From a virus, in IMG/VR virus record IMGVR_UViG_3300029893_000005, positions 1 to 64,000 of that record: 64,000 nucleotides of DNA; one strand, 5' to 3'. Shown piece by piece: positions 54,855 through 62,270 of the stretch. Under the pieces are notes generated by a model. That model was given only the letters and a program-made list of their open reading frames with translations, was not told the origin of the DNA and searched no databases. Every line of letters begins with the position of its first letter. The first letter of the stretch is position 1. A program made the translations under genes and the position numbers.

Positions 54855-55053
54855 CTTGCGGCTCCTCGCTTTCGTGAGTCAGGCGGGCCCCTTTAAGCCA
54901 CCGACTCGTAACCTCCGATGGATAGAAGTAGACGACATAGCACTGAGGGCAATACCACAGGATTGGGCCCAGGAAGGGGGCGGTCTCCCGTACTACAATA
55001 TCGCAGCGGGCACACTTCAGTCCGATGGCTTCCGCCAGTTTGTCACTGTTCAC
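54844..55053 (-). CDS. 69-residue zinc-ribbon protein
   Basis: GTG 55053 overlaps the upstream stop; the stop lies 11 bases inside the primase gene. Two Cys pairs, CARC and CPQC, separated by about 19 residues make a typical zinc ribbon (LKCARCDIVVRETAPFLGPI, WYCPQCYVVYFYP). The tail is charged. Such a small zinc ribbon next to the primase might aid template recognition, but no family is known. Confidence 0.6.
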   Translation of the reverse strand: MNSDKLAEAIGLKCARCDIVVRETAPFLGPILWYCPQCYVVYFYPSEVTSRWLKGARLTHESEEPQDGD

Positions 55054-55265
55054 ACCATCACCTCGGGGATATACATCGTCCCGCAGCGCGTGCAGGCGTA
55101 GACACCCAGGCCGTTCAGCCAACCGAACAACTGCGTGCTCGGCCGGCAACATATCTGGCACTTGAACTCCCCAGTCCAGCCGCGCCCCAGGCATGGCTGA
55201 CAGAGACGGGCGGAGTTCCCGTCGTACCGGCTGCCGTTGCAGGCTTCGCACTTCTCGATGCTCAC
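55050..55265 (-). CDS. 71-residue double zinc-ribbon protein
   Basis: GTG 55265 overlaps the stop of the methyltransferase gene (GTGA). Four Cys pairs, CEAC, CQPC, CQIC and CTRC, with Gly-rich spacers (NGSRYDGNSARL, LGRGWTGEF) give a DnaJ-like double zinc finger. It could bind protein or DNA. It is one of several such small proteins in this operon. Confidence 0.62.
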   Translation of the reverse strand: MSIEKCEACNGSRYDGNSARLCQPCLGRGWTGEFKCQICCRPSTQLFGWLNGLGVYACTRCGTMYIPEVMV

Positions 55266-55879
55266 GCCGCACCCTCCAGCGCCGCGTAGAAGTCGTCGTG
55301 GGCTCGAAGGAATTCCCGCATCCGCTCCTCCGTTGCGGGGATCATCAGCGACCCCGGCCACGCCGGCGACAGTTCCCAGCGCACCGCCTTCGCTGCCCAG
55401 TCATCTCCGAAGTAGAGCAGCATGGTCGGGAATGGGGCGCTGCCCTTCGGGTCCGGCTCCCCGCCGGGCTTGATGAAGCGGATGCGTCTCTTCATAAAGA
55501 CGGTGAAGCCGGCCCGCACCAACCCGTGCTCGTGCTGGTACTTGGCCTCGGTACGAGCCGGCACGATGGCCCAGATGCGGGCACCCGCGTCAGCCTCCTC
55601 GGACATCTTCTGCATGAATTTCGACAGTAGATCCCCGTACGGGGGATTCACCCATACCAGCGGGACCGTGCGGGTCATGACCCCCGTCCACGGTAGTGCG
55701 AGACCGTCGTGCTCGGGGTAAGTGTAGTGGACATCCGCAGGGATGTTCTTCTCCGAGCAGCAGGGGTCCAGGTCGAACTCCGTCCGGCCCTCGAACTCCA
55801 GCAGAGCGTTGACGAGTTCGGGCGGGGTCATCCAATCATCGCGTTCGGACGAATATAGCCCCGGGTTTATCTTACTCAC
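55262..55879 (-). CDS. Phage N6-adenine methyltransferase
   Basis: 205 residues from GTG 55879 with AGGAG 6 bases upstream; a longer reading extends into the neighbour and is not supported. The pattern is that of the small phage DNA N-6-adenine methyltransferase family: DDWMTPPELVNALL, FDLDPCCSEKN, then WVNPPYGDLLSKF, which holds the catalytic NPPY. It probably methylates adenine in short sites and guards against restriction. C-terminal parts (PTMLLYFGDDW) match the family layout. Confidence 0.82.
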   Translation of the reverse strand: MSKINPGLYSSERDDWMTPPELVNALLEFEGRTEFDLDPCCSEKNIPADVHYTYPEHDGLALPWTGVMTRTVPLVWVNPPYGDLLSKFMQKMSEEADAGARIWAIVPARTEAKYQHEHGLVRAGFTVFMKRRIRFIKPGGEPDPKGSAPFPTMLLYFGDDWAAKAVRWELSPAWPGSLMIPATEERMREFLRAHDDFYAALEGAA

Positions 55880-55917
55880 GTCTTTGCTCCTCTGCTGGAA
55901 TCCGATCAGGACCTTGG

Positions 55918-56232
55918 TCACGACTTCACGGGCCCGCCGTCGAATGCGTGAAAGCACATCATCTGCCCACTCAGGGGGTGGATCATGGTGAAGGTGTTGA
56001 CGTGCTTGGTCAGGGGTACGTGAACGTCCACCTCCAGCCCATCCGGAATCATGTAGATGCGGTGCGGCTTGCGATCCCGCTCGGGCACCGGGTTGACCGC
56101 GGCCCACGCCACGATGTAGTGCGTCATCGGCAGTACATCGACGTGCAGTATCTTGAGTACCCGGTCCATCAGCAGGTCGCAGAAGTGTCCCTCCGGGTCC
56201 GGTGGGGGGAGTTGATACTTCATGATCTTCAC
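55918..56232 (-). CDS. 104-residue beta-rich protein
   Basis: ATG 56232, overlapping the upstream gene by 4 bases. A helical start (EGHFCDLLMDRVLKILHVDV) precedes several strands (YIVAWAAVNPVPERDRKPHR, VDVHVPLTKHVNTFTMIHPL). No family recognised. A 38-base gap separates it from the methyltransferase gene, the first gap in this stretch of overlaps. Confidence 0.5.
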   Translation of the reverse strand: MKIMKYQLPPPDPEGHFCDLLMDRVLKILHVDVLPMTHYIVAWAAVNPVPERDRKPHRIYMIPDGLEVDVHVPLTKHVNTFTMIHPLSGQMMCFHAFDGGPVKS

Positions 56233-56588
56233 GTCAGGCCGGCCTCCTTCAGGGTCTCGTAGGCCTCCTGCTGGTCCTGGACGTCGGCAGCCTCCAGGAC
56301 GTGGCCGAGCAGCAGCAGGCTGTAGAGGATGACGTCCCGCAGCCGGTCCTCGATCGCCTCGCTCTCCGTCTGCCCCTGCCGGCAGTAGTTGAGGATGGCG
56401 TCCCAGTGCTTGTTGGCGTACACGGCCCAGACCTGCTGAGGCGTCAGGCCGAGCGAGGTTGCCGTGCGCTTGAAGTTGGCGAAGGCGTCGTCCTCCCCCC
56501 GCCGGTAGTCCGCACCCTTCGTCTTGTTCAGGACGCGGATGCGCTCGAACTCCTCTTCGAGCAGGGCTCGGAATTCTGCGACTTTCAC
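56229..56588 (-). CDS. Nmad1/DUF1599-like helical protein
   Basis: 119 residues from GTG 56588, GGAG 8 bases upstream; a longer form has no supported start. The pattern KTKGADYRRGEDDAFANFKR, then SLGLTPQQVWAVYANKHWDA, then SEAIEDRLRDVILYSLLLLG resembles the DUF1599/Nmad1 family, an all-helical group linked to nucleotide modification or pyrophosphohydrolase-like folds. Function in this phage may be nucleotide pool control. Assignment is from motif memory and is moderate. Confidence 0.5.
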   Translation of the reverse strand: MKVAEFRALLEEEFERIRVLNKTKGADYRRGEDDAFANFKRTATSLGLTPQQVWAVYANKHWDAILNYCRQGQTESEAIEDRLRDVILYSLLLLGHVLEAADVQDQQEAYETLKEAGLT

Positions 56589-56592
56589 AGGC

Positions 56593-56808
56593 TCACTCCT
56601 CGTACACGTTGTCGTAGCACTCCTCGGCCAGCGACACCAGGGTAGGGTACCAGTCGGGGTTGCTGATGCTCCAAACCTTCTCACCGGGACCCCAGTCCCG
56701 GTCCTCGGGTGGAATCTCCTTCAGGCCCTCCACGAACTGCTTGTTGAAGTCAGACCTGATCTCGAACGTCCCGTCCGGGTTGCTGAAGAAGCGGGCTGTG
56801 CTACTCAT
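56593..56808 (-). CDS. 71-residue small protein
   Basis: ATG 56808 overlaps the next upstream gene by 8 bases. The sequence has a beta start (MSSTARFFSNPDGTFEIRSD) and a helix (FNKQFVEGLKEIPPEDRDWG), then an aromatic and acidic end (WYPTLVSLAEECYDNVYEE). No family recognised. Ribosome site and packing support translation. Confidence 0.5.
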   Translation of the reverse strand: MSSTARFFSNPDGTFEIRSDFNKQFVEGLKEIPPEDRDWGPGEKVWSISNPDWYPTLVSLAEECYDNVYEE

Positions 56809-57481
56809 CGGCGATCGCCCTCATGATGGTGCTGTCCGCGGGCGGGCGCTGCGGGACCTCGACGCTCGGGGGAGGATAGTCGTCCGGCAGGCCCTCCGCC
56901 TCATAGGCTTCGTCAGGTACGTCCTTCAAAGCCTCGGCGGCAGCCTCCCGCTCGGCCTGCATCTTGGCGGCCAGGGCCGCCCCGCGCTCGCTGTTGTTGC
57001 TGCCCTGCGGCTCGCCGGTGTTGGGGTCGAACCACTCCATGTCGACCCGGGTGCCGGGCATGCGGAACTGGGCGGGGATCTGCTGCAGCGCCTGGGCGTA
57101 CTGCTGGGCGTAGTGCTCGGCGCCGGCGATCATGTACTCCAGCACCACCTGCACCACCGACGCTGCGAAGGCGATCTCCAGGTGCGGGATGTTGTCCGGC
57201 TGCAGCGGAGCGAAGCCACGAGACACCCCCAGTTTGGCGACAAGCCCGTTGATCTGACCGACCGCGACTTCGTAGTCGGGGGTGCCCGGCTCCAGCCCCT
57301 CGAACAGCGCCCGCATCGCCGAGGCGTACAGGCGCTGCGTCAGGTCGTGCGCCGACTTCAGGGCGCCCAGGTGGGGGTAGAGTTCCTCCAGCGTGGTGCC
57401 GCGGGGGACGGTGCCGAACACGCCCACCAGTCTCCGCAGTCTCTCGATCGTGGCCGCATCCGGCTGTGTCGTCTGTTCCAT
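56801..57481 (-). CDS. 226-residue helical protein in the replication operon
   Basis: ATG 57481 with weak ribosome signals (AAGGAGTAGT). Helices fill most of the sequence (SAHDLTQRLYASAMRALFEG, HLEIAFAASVVQVVLEYMIA, YAQQYAQALQQIPAQFRMPG), with a Pro/Glu-rich C-terminal 50. No known family. It lies between the helicase and the modification genes. Confidence 0.55.
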   Translation of the reverse strand: MEQTTQPDAATIERLRRLVGVFGTVPRGTTLEELYPHLGALKSAHDLTQRLYASAMRALFEGLEPGTPDYEVAVGQINGLVAKLGVSRGFAPLQPDNIPHLEIAFAASVVQVVLEYMIAGAEHYAQQYAQALQQIPAQFRMPGTRVDMEWFDPNTGEPQGSNNSERGAALAAKMQAEREAAAEALKDVPDEAYEAEGLPDDYPPPSVEVPQRPPADSTIMRAIADE

Positions 57482-57490
57482 TGTATGATA

Positions 57491-57859
57491 CTACTCCTTC
57501 GAACGGGGTGAGGTGGTCGGGGGATGCTCCTGTCCGCAGACCGGGCAGGGCCCCTGCCCGTCGTACTCGACGAGCCGAAGCATGTCCTTGATGGTGGCCG
57601 CGCACAGCAGGTAGACCGCGGCGTTGCGCACGTTGGTGGTACGGGTCCACTCCTCCAGCATGGTAGCCAGTTTCTGGGCTGCGTCCCTGGCCTCTCGCTG
57701 CACGCTCTCGACAGTGCGCTCTTTGCCCGACATCTCGGCATCATAGGCCACGAGCGCCTGGGCCGACGCGAGGCACCATTCGCGGATGCTCTGCATCTGG
57801 GCGTAACTCTGCACCACCTTCTCGTGTACGAGGTGAAACAGCAGTTCATCCTTGTCCAT
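57491..57859 (-). CDS. 122-residue helical protein with zinc pair
   Basis: ATG 57859 overlaps the helicase stop. It is largely helical (DELLFHLVHEKVVQSYAQMQ, REARDAAQKLATMLEEWTRT), with a short C-terminal Cys pair, PCPVCGQEH. Its promoter, with the operator motif, lies within the end of the helicase gene at 57930-57959. It might be a helicase partner or regulator; this is not shown. Confidence 0.5.
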   Translation of the reverse strand: MDKDELLFHLVHEKVVQSYAQMQSIREWCLASAQALVAYDAEMSGKERTVESVQREARDAAQKLATMLEEWTRTTNVRNAAVYLLCAATIKDMLRLVEYDGQGPCPVCGQEHPPTTSPRSKE

Positions 57860-59361
57860 TATTCTGGCGCCTCCGGTGGCGCGTCCCCGTCAGCGGGGTA
57901 CGCTTGATATTTTCTCTGGGGCCTGTCCCATTCTACCGCACTCTTCCTGCCCGAGTCAATATCTTGTGAAGATTTCTTTCCGTTGTTGCGACGGCGGGAC
58001 TCGCGATCCTCACGGACTTCCTTCTCCCGCTCCAACTGCTCGGCCAGGACCTTGGCGATGTTGCGCTGCCGCCCCTCGGGGTCCTCCCGCAGGTCGGCGT
58101 TTCCCCAGTCAGCAATGAAGGGGAGTTCAACTCCCACCCGTCCTCGCTTGTTCTTGAGGGCCGCCAGCCGGCAGCGGGGGGGCTCCATGGCCATCTCGGT
58201 CGGGGTCTGACACAGCGCCAGCCAGAGCGCCGCCGGCCACGTCTTGATGTAGCCCTCAGCCACCTTCTTCAGGGACAGGATCTCCTGCTCCAGGCCGTCC
58301 CGGTTGGTCTGGGTGGCGGTCAGGACCAGGGCGTTGTGAAGTTTGCCCATACGCCTCAGACCCTCGAAGACGTCGCCCAGCCGCAGGTGGTGCTTCTCCT
58401 GGGGGTTGGAGGCCTCCAGCAGGTCCCCGTAGTCCACCACGATGACGTCGACCGGGCCGCCGTCCCGCTCCATCATCCCGACGTAGCCGCGGATGGTACC
58501 CACCGTCAGCCGCTCCGCCACCAGGGAGGTGAGCACGAGGTTGTTCGGGTTGATGTTGCGCTCCCTCATCCACTCCAGCAGCGCCTCGTGGCGCTCCTGC
58601 TTGGTGTAGGGACGGTCGAGCCCGACACGAGAGGCTCGCCCCAGGAAGCGGCGATCCACTTCGGTCTGGGTGTCGTCGAGGGTGAAATACGCCACTCGCA
58701 AGCCCTGCTCCACGAAGTTGGCCGTGAAGTTGAGGAGGATGTGGGACTTGCCCGCATTGGTGGGGGCCATCACCACCATCAACTCGCCTCGCCCCATACC
58801 GCGGTTGCGCAGCAGGGAGTCGATGGACGGGTACCCAGTGGAGATGACCTCCTCGTCGTCGTCCACCTCCAGGAGTTTCTCCAGGTACTCCGTGCGCAGG
58901 GGGTAGATCAACTTGGTGGCGTCTCGCGCCGACACCAGAGGCTCGATGCGGTCCACCACCGAGCGGGCCTGCTCCAGCAGCCCTACCACGTCGCCTTCGC
59001 CGGCCGACACCGTGTCCGCCAGCCCGGTCAACTCCCGCAGGGCGACGTACTCGGCCACTTCCAGGTAGGACGCCTCGGTCACGTCGAGGGTGTAGAGGTG
59101 ATCGACGGCTGCCGTGACGCCGGCCAGGGTCTCTACCGGCTCCCCCACCGGCAGGCGGGAGGACACCAGCGCCAGCAGTTCGTCCCGAGTAGGGGGGCGC
59201 TTCAGTTTCTTGTAGAGGGGGCGGGCCAGCCGGTAGATGACGGCATAGAAGGGGTGCTCGATGTAGTCCGGCTTCAGGACGTCGAGCAGAGCCCCGAAGG
59301 CGTCGGCGTCCCGCAGGACGTATGCCAGCGCACGCTCCTCTCGCGTGACGGTCTCGATCAT
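57859..59361 (-). CDS. DnaB-like replicative helicase
   Basis: 500 residues. A ring helicase that unwinds DNA ahead of the polymerase. It has an N-terminal helical domain (EERALAYVLRDADAFGALLD), a linker, and a RecA-like motor with Walker A APTNAGKSH (about 199-207), a sensor region (YFTLDDTQTEVDRRFLGRAS), Walker B VDVIVVDYGDLLE (about 302-314) and a Gln/Thr switch (VLTATQTNRDG). The tail (460-500) is charged and disordered and overlaps an internal promoter. It is located with the primase, RecA and SSB genes. Confidence 0.88.
   Translation of the reverse strand: MIETVTREERALAYVLRDADAFGALLDVLKPDYIEHPFYAVIYRLARPLYKKLKRPPTRDELLALVSSRLPVGEPVETLAGVTAAVDHLYTLDVTEASYLEVAEYVALRELTGLADTVSAGEGDVVGLLEQARSVVDRIEPLVSARDATKLIYPLRTEYLEKLLEVDDDEEVISTGYPSIDSLLRNRGMGRGELMVVMAPTNAGKSHILLNFTANFVEQGLRVAYFTLDDTQTEVDRRFLGRASRVGLDRPYTKQERHEALLEWMRERNINPNNLVLTSLVAERLTVGTIRGYVGMMERDGGPVDVIVVDYGDLLEASNPQEKHHLRLGDVFEGLRRMGKLHNALVLTATQTNRDGLEQEILSLKKVAEGYIKTWPAALWLALCQTPTEMAMEPPRCRLAALKNKRGRVGVELPFIADWGNADLREDPEGRQRNIAKVLAEQLEREKEVREDRESRRRNNGKKSSQDIDSGRKSAVEWDRPQRKYQAYPADGDAPPEAPE
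57930..57973 (-). promoter_or_regulatory. Leftward promoter with operator directly upstream
   Basis: On the minus strand, TTGACT (57959-57954), 18 bases, TAGAAT (57935-57930). The consensus operator ATCTTGTGAAGAT (57961-57973) lies immediately upstream of the -35. It is inside the helicase gene and should transcribe the genes from 57859 leftward. Confidence 0.8.
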
Positions 59362-59370
59362 GGGGCGGGC

Positions 59371-60393
59371 CTAACTCTCTTTGAAGTAGGCTTCGCGGGC
59401 CTTGGCTCGGACAGCCTCGTACAGCGCCGCATCTCCCCGCATGGCGGTGCGCAGCGCGGCCCGGGTGTACTTCTTGCCGTCCCACTCCACCGTCTGGTCA
59501 GTGGGCTTCTTCAGCACCTTCTGCTGCTCCAGGAAGTAGATGAGGCCGAGGGCGTTGTCGATGCCTGTCTTGAAGAAGATAGGAAAGTCGGCGGTCAGGT
59601 ACGGCGTGGCCACCTTGTTTTTCACCGCCTTCGACACGAGGAAGGCCCCCGCCGGCTTGGCCCCTTCCTTCGCCGGCTTCATCATCTTCAGGCGGGCGAT
59701 CTTGATGCGCACACTGGAATAGAAGCGGAGGGAACGCCCGCCTGGGGTGGTCTCGTCGTCGCCGTACCCGAAGCCGCCGATCTTGGAGCGGACCTGATTG
59801 ATGAACAGCAGGGTCACCATGCTGCCGTTGATGCGTCGCAGCACCCCCCGCTTGAAGAACCAGGACAGCAGGCCCGCCTCTCCGCCGATGCGGGGCACAT
59901 CTTTCACCATGGTCTTCTTGCCGTCCATGCCGCTCTCGGCCGCCACGCTGGCCGCCACGCTGTCGAGCACGATGAGGGTAGGCACCGGGAGGTTGGCGCT
60001 ACCGGCCGCCACGGTCTCGATGCTGTCGAGCGCCTCCTCCATGGAGTCGGGCTGGCGTGGGATGAAGTGCTTGGTCTCCTCTTCGGGCAGCCCCAGGTCC
60101 TTGCACCGCTGTGGCGTCAGTGCCGGCTCGGTGTCGAAGTACCAGACGAACCCTCCTGCCCGCAGGCACTGCTTGGCGGCCGACAGGGCGATCAGGGACT
60201 TGCCTGTGCTCTCGCCCCCGTACATCTCGGTGAGCCGCCCGCCGGGCAGCCCCCCTCCGATGCTCCAGTCCAGTAGGTCGCAGCCGGTGGGCATCCAGTA
60301 CGAGACGGGAAACATCCCCTTCCCTCGGGAGAGGATGCGATCGACTTGATCTACGAGATCGAGTTCGTCGAGGTTGACTTTTCTGCGCGCCAC
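59371..60393 (-). CDS. recA: RecA/UvsX-type recombinase
   Basis: 340 residues from GTG 60393. It coats single strands and carries out strand exchange. Walker A is GGESTGKS (59-66), close to GPESSGKT of RecA. Further motifs are FDTEPALTPQRC (the catalytic Glu region), Walker B PTLIVLDSVAA (about 144), a loop-1 region (PRIGGEAGLLSWFF) and NQVRSKIG. The C-terminal part is shorter than in E. coli RecA and ends REAYFKES. A long inverted repeat precedes the gene. Confidence 0.88.
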   Translation of the reverse strand: MARRKVNLDELDLVDQVDRILSRGKGMFPVSYWMPTGCDLLDWSIGGGLPGGRLTEMYGGESTGKSLIALSAAKQCLRAGGFVWYFDTEPALTPQRCKDLGLPEEETKHFIPRQPDSMEEALDSIETVAAGSANLPVPTLIVLDSVAASVAAESGMDGKKTMVKDVPRIGGEAGLLSWFFKRGVLRRINGSMVTLLFINQVRSKIGGFGYGDDETTPGGRSLRFYSSVRIKIARLKMMKPAKEGAKPAGAFLVSKAVKNKVATPYLTADFPIFFKTGIDNALGLIYFLEQQKVLKKPTDQTVEWDGKKYTRAALRTAMRGDAALYEAVRAKAREAYFKES

Positions 60394-60418
60394 GACAGGG
60401 GTACCTCCGAAGGAAAGT

Positions 60419-60483
60419 CGGGGCTCGGCTGCGGTTTTTCGCGGACGGAGGGTGTTGTGATGGTTACCCGCAGCCGAGCCCCG
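60419..60483. repeat. 16-bp perfect inverted repeat between SSB and recA
   Basis: CGGGGCTCGGCTGCGG (60419-60434) and its exact reverse complement CCGCAGCCGAGCCCCG (60468-60483), separated by 33 bases. In the leftward mRNA this forms a very stable stem after the SSB gene and before recA. It may act as a partial terminator or an mRNA-stability element; the U-run is minimal. Confidence 0.9.
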
Positions 60484-60492
60484 AACGGTTAT

Positions 60493-61455
60493 CTAGTCGT
60501 CGCCCCAGGGCGACTCGTCATCGTCGTCCTCGTCGACCACGCGCTGCTTCTTCGAGGCCGTGGCCTTCGCGGGGACCGGCTTGGCCTTCTTCTTGGGCGG
60601 CGGGGGCTCGTCGTCCTCATCCTCGTCCTCGATCTCCGCCACCTCGTCGTCCTCGTCTTCGTCGTCCTCTTCCCCGAGGCCGGCGTCGTCGAGGTCCTCC
60701 CAGTTGACGATCTTGCTCCACCAGCACCCCTGAAGCAGTTCGAGTAGGTCCTCCCCGTCCATCTTCTTGGTGTTCTTGAACAGCATCTCGTCGAGTTTCG
60801 GGTACTTCTCGGCGGTGTAGAGGTCGGGGGTGCCGAGCGGCCTGGGTGCTCCGGGCTCGGAGAAGGAGTAGCCGTTGTTGCCCTCCTTCTCCAACTTCAG
60901 GTAGCGGCCTTCCTCGACATCGGACAGGTCGGGGTACTTCTCGAACTTCGCGAGGATGTTCGACATGATGCCGTCCGCCTGGACGATGAGCAGGATGCCC
61001 TTCTCCACCGACTTGTCCGGCACCCACTGCGGGTACTTGGCCGAGCCCTTCGGGTCCGGCTGGGCGCCGATGGCGATCGGGAAGTAGTACCGCTCCCAGG
61101 GGTTCATGATCTTGAGCGCATCCTTCTTCGGGTCGCTCAGTTCGTCGAGCCGCGGCTCCATCATCAGCAGGAGCCGGCAGATCAGGCACTCCTTCCCGTT
61201 GCACTGCACCCGCATCGGGTCCTTACCCATCTTGATCTCGACGCTGTGGGTGACGACGCGCACGGGGATGCGCTTGGCGTGTCCGGGGAACGGGGGGAGG
61301 AAGCGGATGCGGTACACGCCGGGGCTGAGTTGGGAGGTCTTGACGAACTGGAATTCGTACTTACCCTTCCCCTTGCCGTAGGTCTGTCGCAGGCTCTTGA
61401 GCCTGTCGTCCGCCAGGGACGCCTTCACGGTTGCGGCGTCGAACAACTTGGCCAT
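60493..61455 (-). CDS. Single-stranded DNA-binding protein, gp32-like
   Basis: 320 residues. It coats ssDNA during replication and recombination. The N-terminal part is basic (TYGKGKGKYEFQFVKTSQ). The core has zinc-like ligands, His70 and CNGKECLIC (Cys85, 90, 93), and an OB-fold-like set of strands (YRIRFLPPFPGHAKRIPVRV; ILLIVQADGIMSNILAKF). The C-terminus is very acidic (long Asp/Glu runs, ending ESPWGDD), the usual docking tail. It lies just before recA. Confidence 0.8.
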   Translation of the reverse strand: MAKLFDAATVKASLADDRLKSLRQTYGKGKGKYEFQFVKTSQLSPGVYRIRFLPPFPGHAKRIPVRVVTHSVEIKMGKDPMRVQCNGKECLICRLLLMMEPRLDELSDPKKDALKIMNPWERYYFPIAIGAQPDPKGSAKYPQWVPDKSVEKGILLIVQADGIMSNILAKFEKYPDLSDVEEGRYLKLEKEGNNGYSFSEPGAPRPLGTPDLYTAEKYPKLDEMLFKNTKKMDGEDLLELLQGCWWSKIVNWEDLDDAGLGEEDDEDEDDEVAEIEDEDEDDEPPPPKKKAKPVPAKATASKKQRVVDEDDDDESPWGDD

Positions 61456-61515
61456 AGGGCCGTCCTCGCTTTCTTGTCCCCGGCCAGGGGACGTTAGTTC
61501 GCCCCGAGGGGCTTC

Positions 61516-61944
61516 TTACTTGGAGAGGCGGCGCTCCGTCGCCAGCGCGGTCGCCAGCGAGTTCACGCACCGCTCCATGATCCGGAGGGCTTCGAGGCGG
61601 CCCTGCTGGACAACCTCCGCCAACTCCAGACGGTTCACTTCTGCGCAGGCCTCCTGGTACCCTTCGTCGGACTTGATCTTGGCCGAGATAGTGTCCTCGG
61701 TCAGGGTCTTGTCCCCTTCGTCCTTTTGCCGCCGGTACTCCAGGTACAGGTCGACGCGGATCCTCTCGGCATCCTTGTCCGCATCGTTGCGCATCTGCGC
61801 CAGTCCGGCCTTGCGCTGCACCTGCCGCATGAACTCGGCGGGCAGGGTGCGCAGTTTCTCTTCGACGGTGCTCGGATCCCCGTCGATCTCCAGGTACTGT
61901 GCGAACCGCTCACGCTCGTTGTCCTTCCCGTTCTTCGAAGCCAT
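61516..61944 (-). CDS. 142-residue helical protein, possible recombination mediator
   Basis: ATG 61944 with AGGAGGAG 5 bases upstream. Wholly helical: YLEIDGDPSTVEEKLRTLPA, RIRVDLYLEYRRQKDEGDKT, TEDTISAKIKSDEGYQEACA, and a C-terminal helical pair (VVQQGRLEALRIMERCVNSL). Its layout and its place next to SSB and RecA resemble small mediator proteins (UvsY-type) that load recombinase. The sequence does not prove this. It is the first gene after the double-operator promoter. Confidence 0.5.
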   Translation of the reverse strand: MASKNGKDNERERFAQYLEIDGDPSTVEEKLRTLPAEFMRQVQRKAGLAQMRNDADKDAERIRVDLYLEYRRQKDEGDKTLTEDTISAKIKSDEGYQEACAEVNRLELAEVVQQGRLEALRIMERCVNSLATALATERRLSK

Positions 61945-61957
61945 GTCGCTCCTCCTT

Positions 61958-62000
61958 TTCTTGTGAACTAAATTATATCTTGTGAAGATTTGGCCGTCAA
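61958..62000 (-). promoter_or_regulatory. Main leftward early promoter with two operators
   Basis: On the minus strand, TTGACG (62000-61995), 17 bases, TATAAT (61977-61972). Operator ATCTTGTGAAGAT (61977-61989) fills the spacer. A second copy, TTCTTGTGAACTA (61958-61970), lies at the transcription start. AGGAGGAG and ATG 61944 follow. It should drive the mediator-like, SSB, RecA and helicase genes. Confidence 0.92.
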
Positions 62001-62003
62001 CCC

Positions 62004-62270
62004 CTACGAGAGGTCCTTCACCTTCACGATGAACTTCTCGCCGAGGGCTTCGACGATGGCGTTGACCTGGGCGCGGGTCACCCGCTTGAACTCGGGTACC
62101 TCCAGGCTGGGCCGATAGACCCAGCGCCCGTCGTGGCTGTCGAGCGGCCACAGGAACTGGAGCACCGCTCCCTTCCGCCGCTTCAGGCTGCGCTCGGTGC
62201 AGAAGTCGACATACTGTCCCTGCCGCACCTCGATCTTCTGGCTGTTGATCTTCAGGATCGCCTGTCTCAC
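62004..62270 (-). CDS. 88-residue small protein downstream of the polymerase
   Basis: GTG 62270 overlaps the polymerase stop (GTGA). The sequence is beta-rich with a basic centre (VRQAILKINSQKIEVRQGQY, RSLKRRKGAVLQFLWPLDSH) and a C-terminal helix/strand (AQVNAIVEALGEKFIVKVKD). No family recognised. Being coupled to the polymerase suggests a replication accessory role. Confidence 0.55.
   Translation of the reverse strand: MRQAILKINSQKIEVRQGQYVDFCTERSLKRRKGAVLQFLWPLDSHDGRWVYRPSLEVPEFKRVTRAQVNAIVEALGEKFIVKVKDLS

Noticed and set aside
58330-58350. TTGTGAAG in the helicase gene as another operator
   Set aside because: It matches only the core, lacks the second arm and has no promoter around it; expected by chance.
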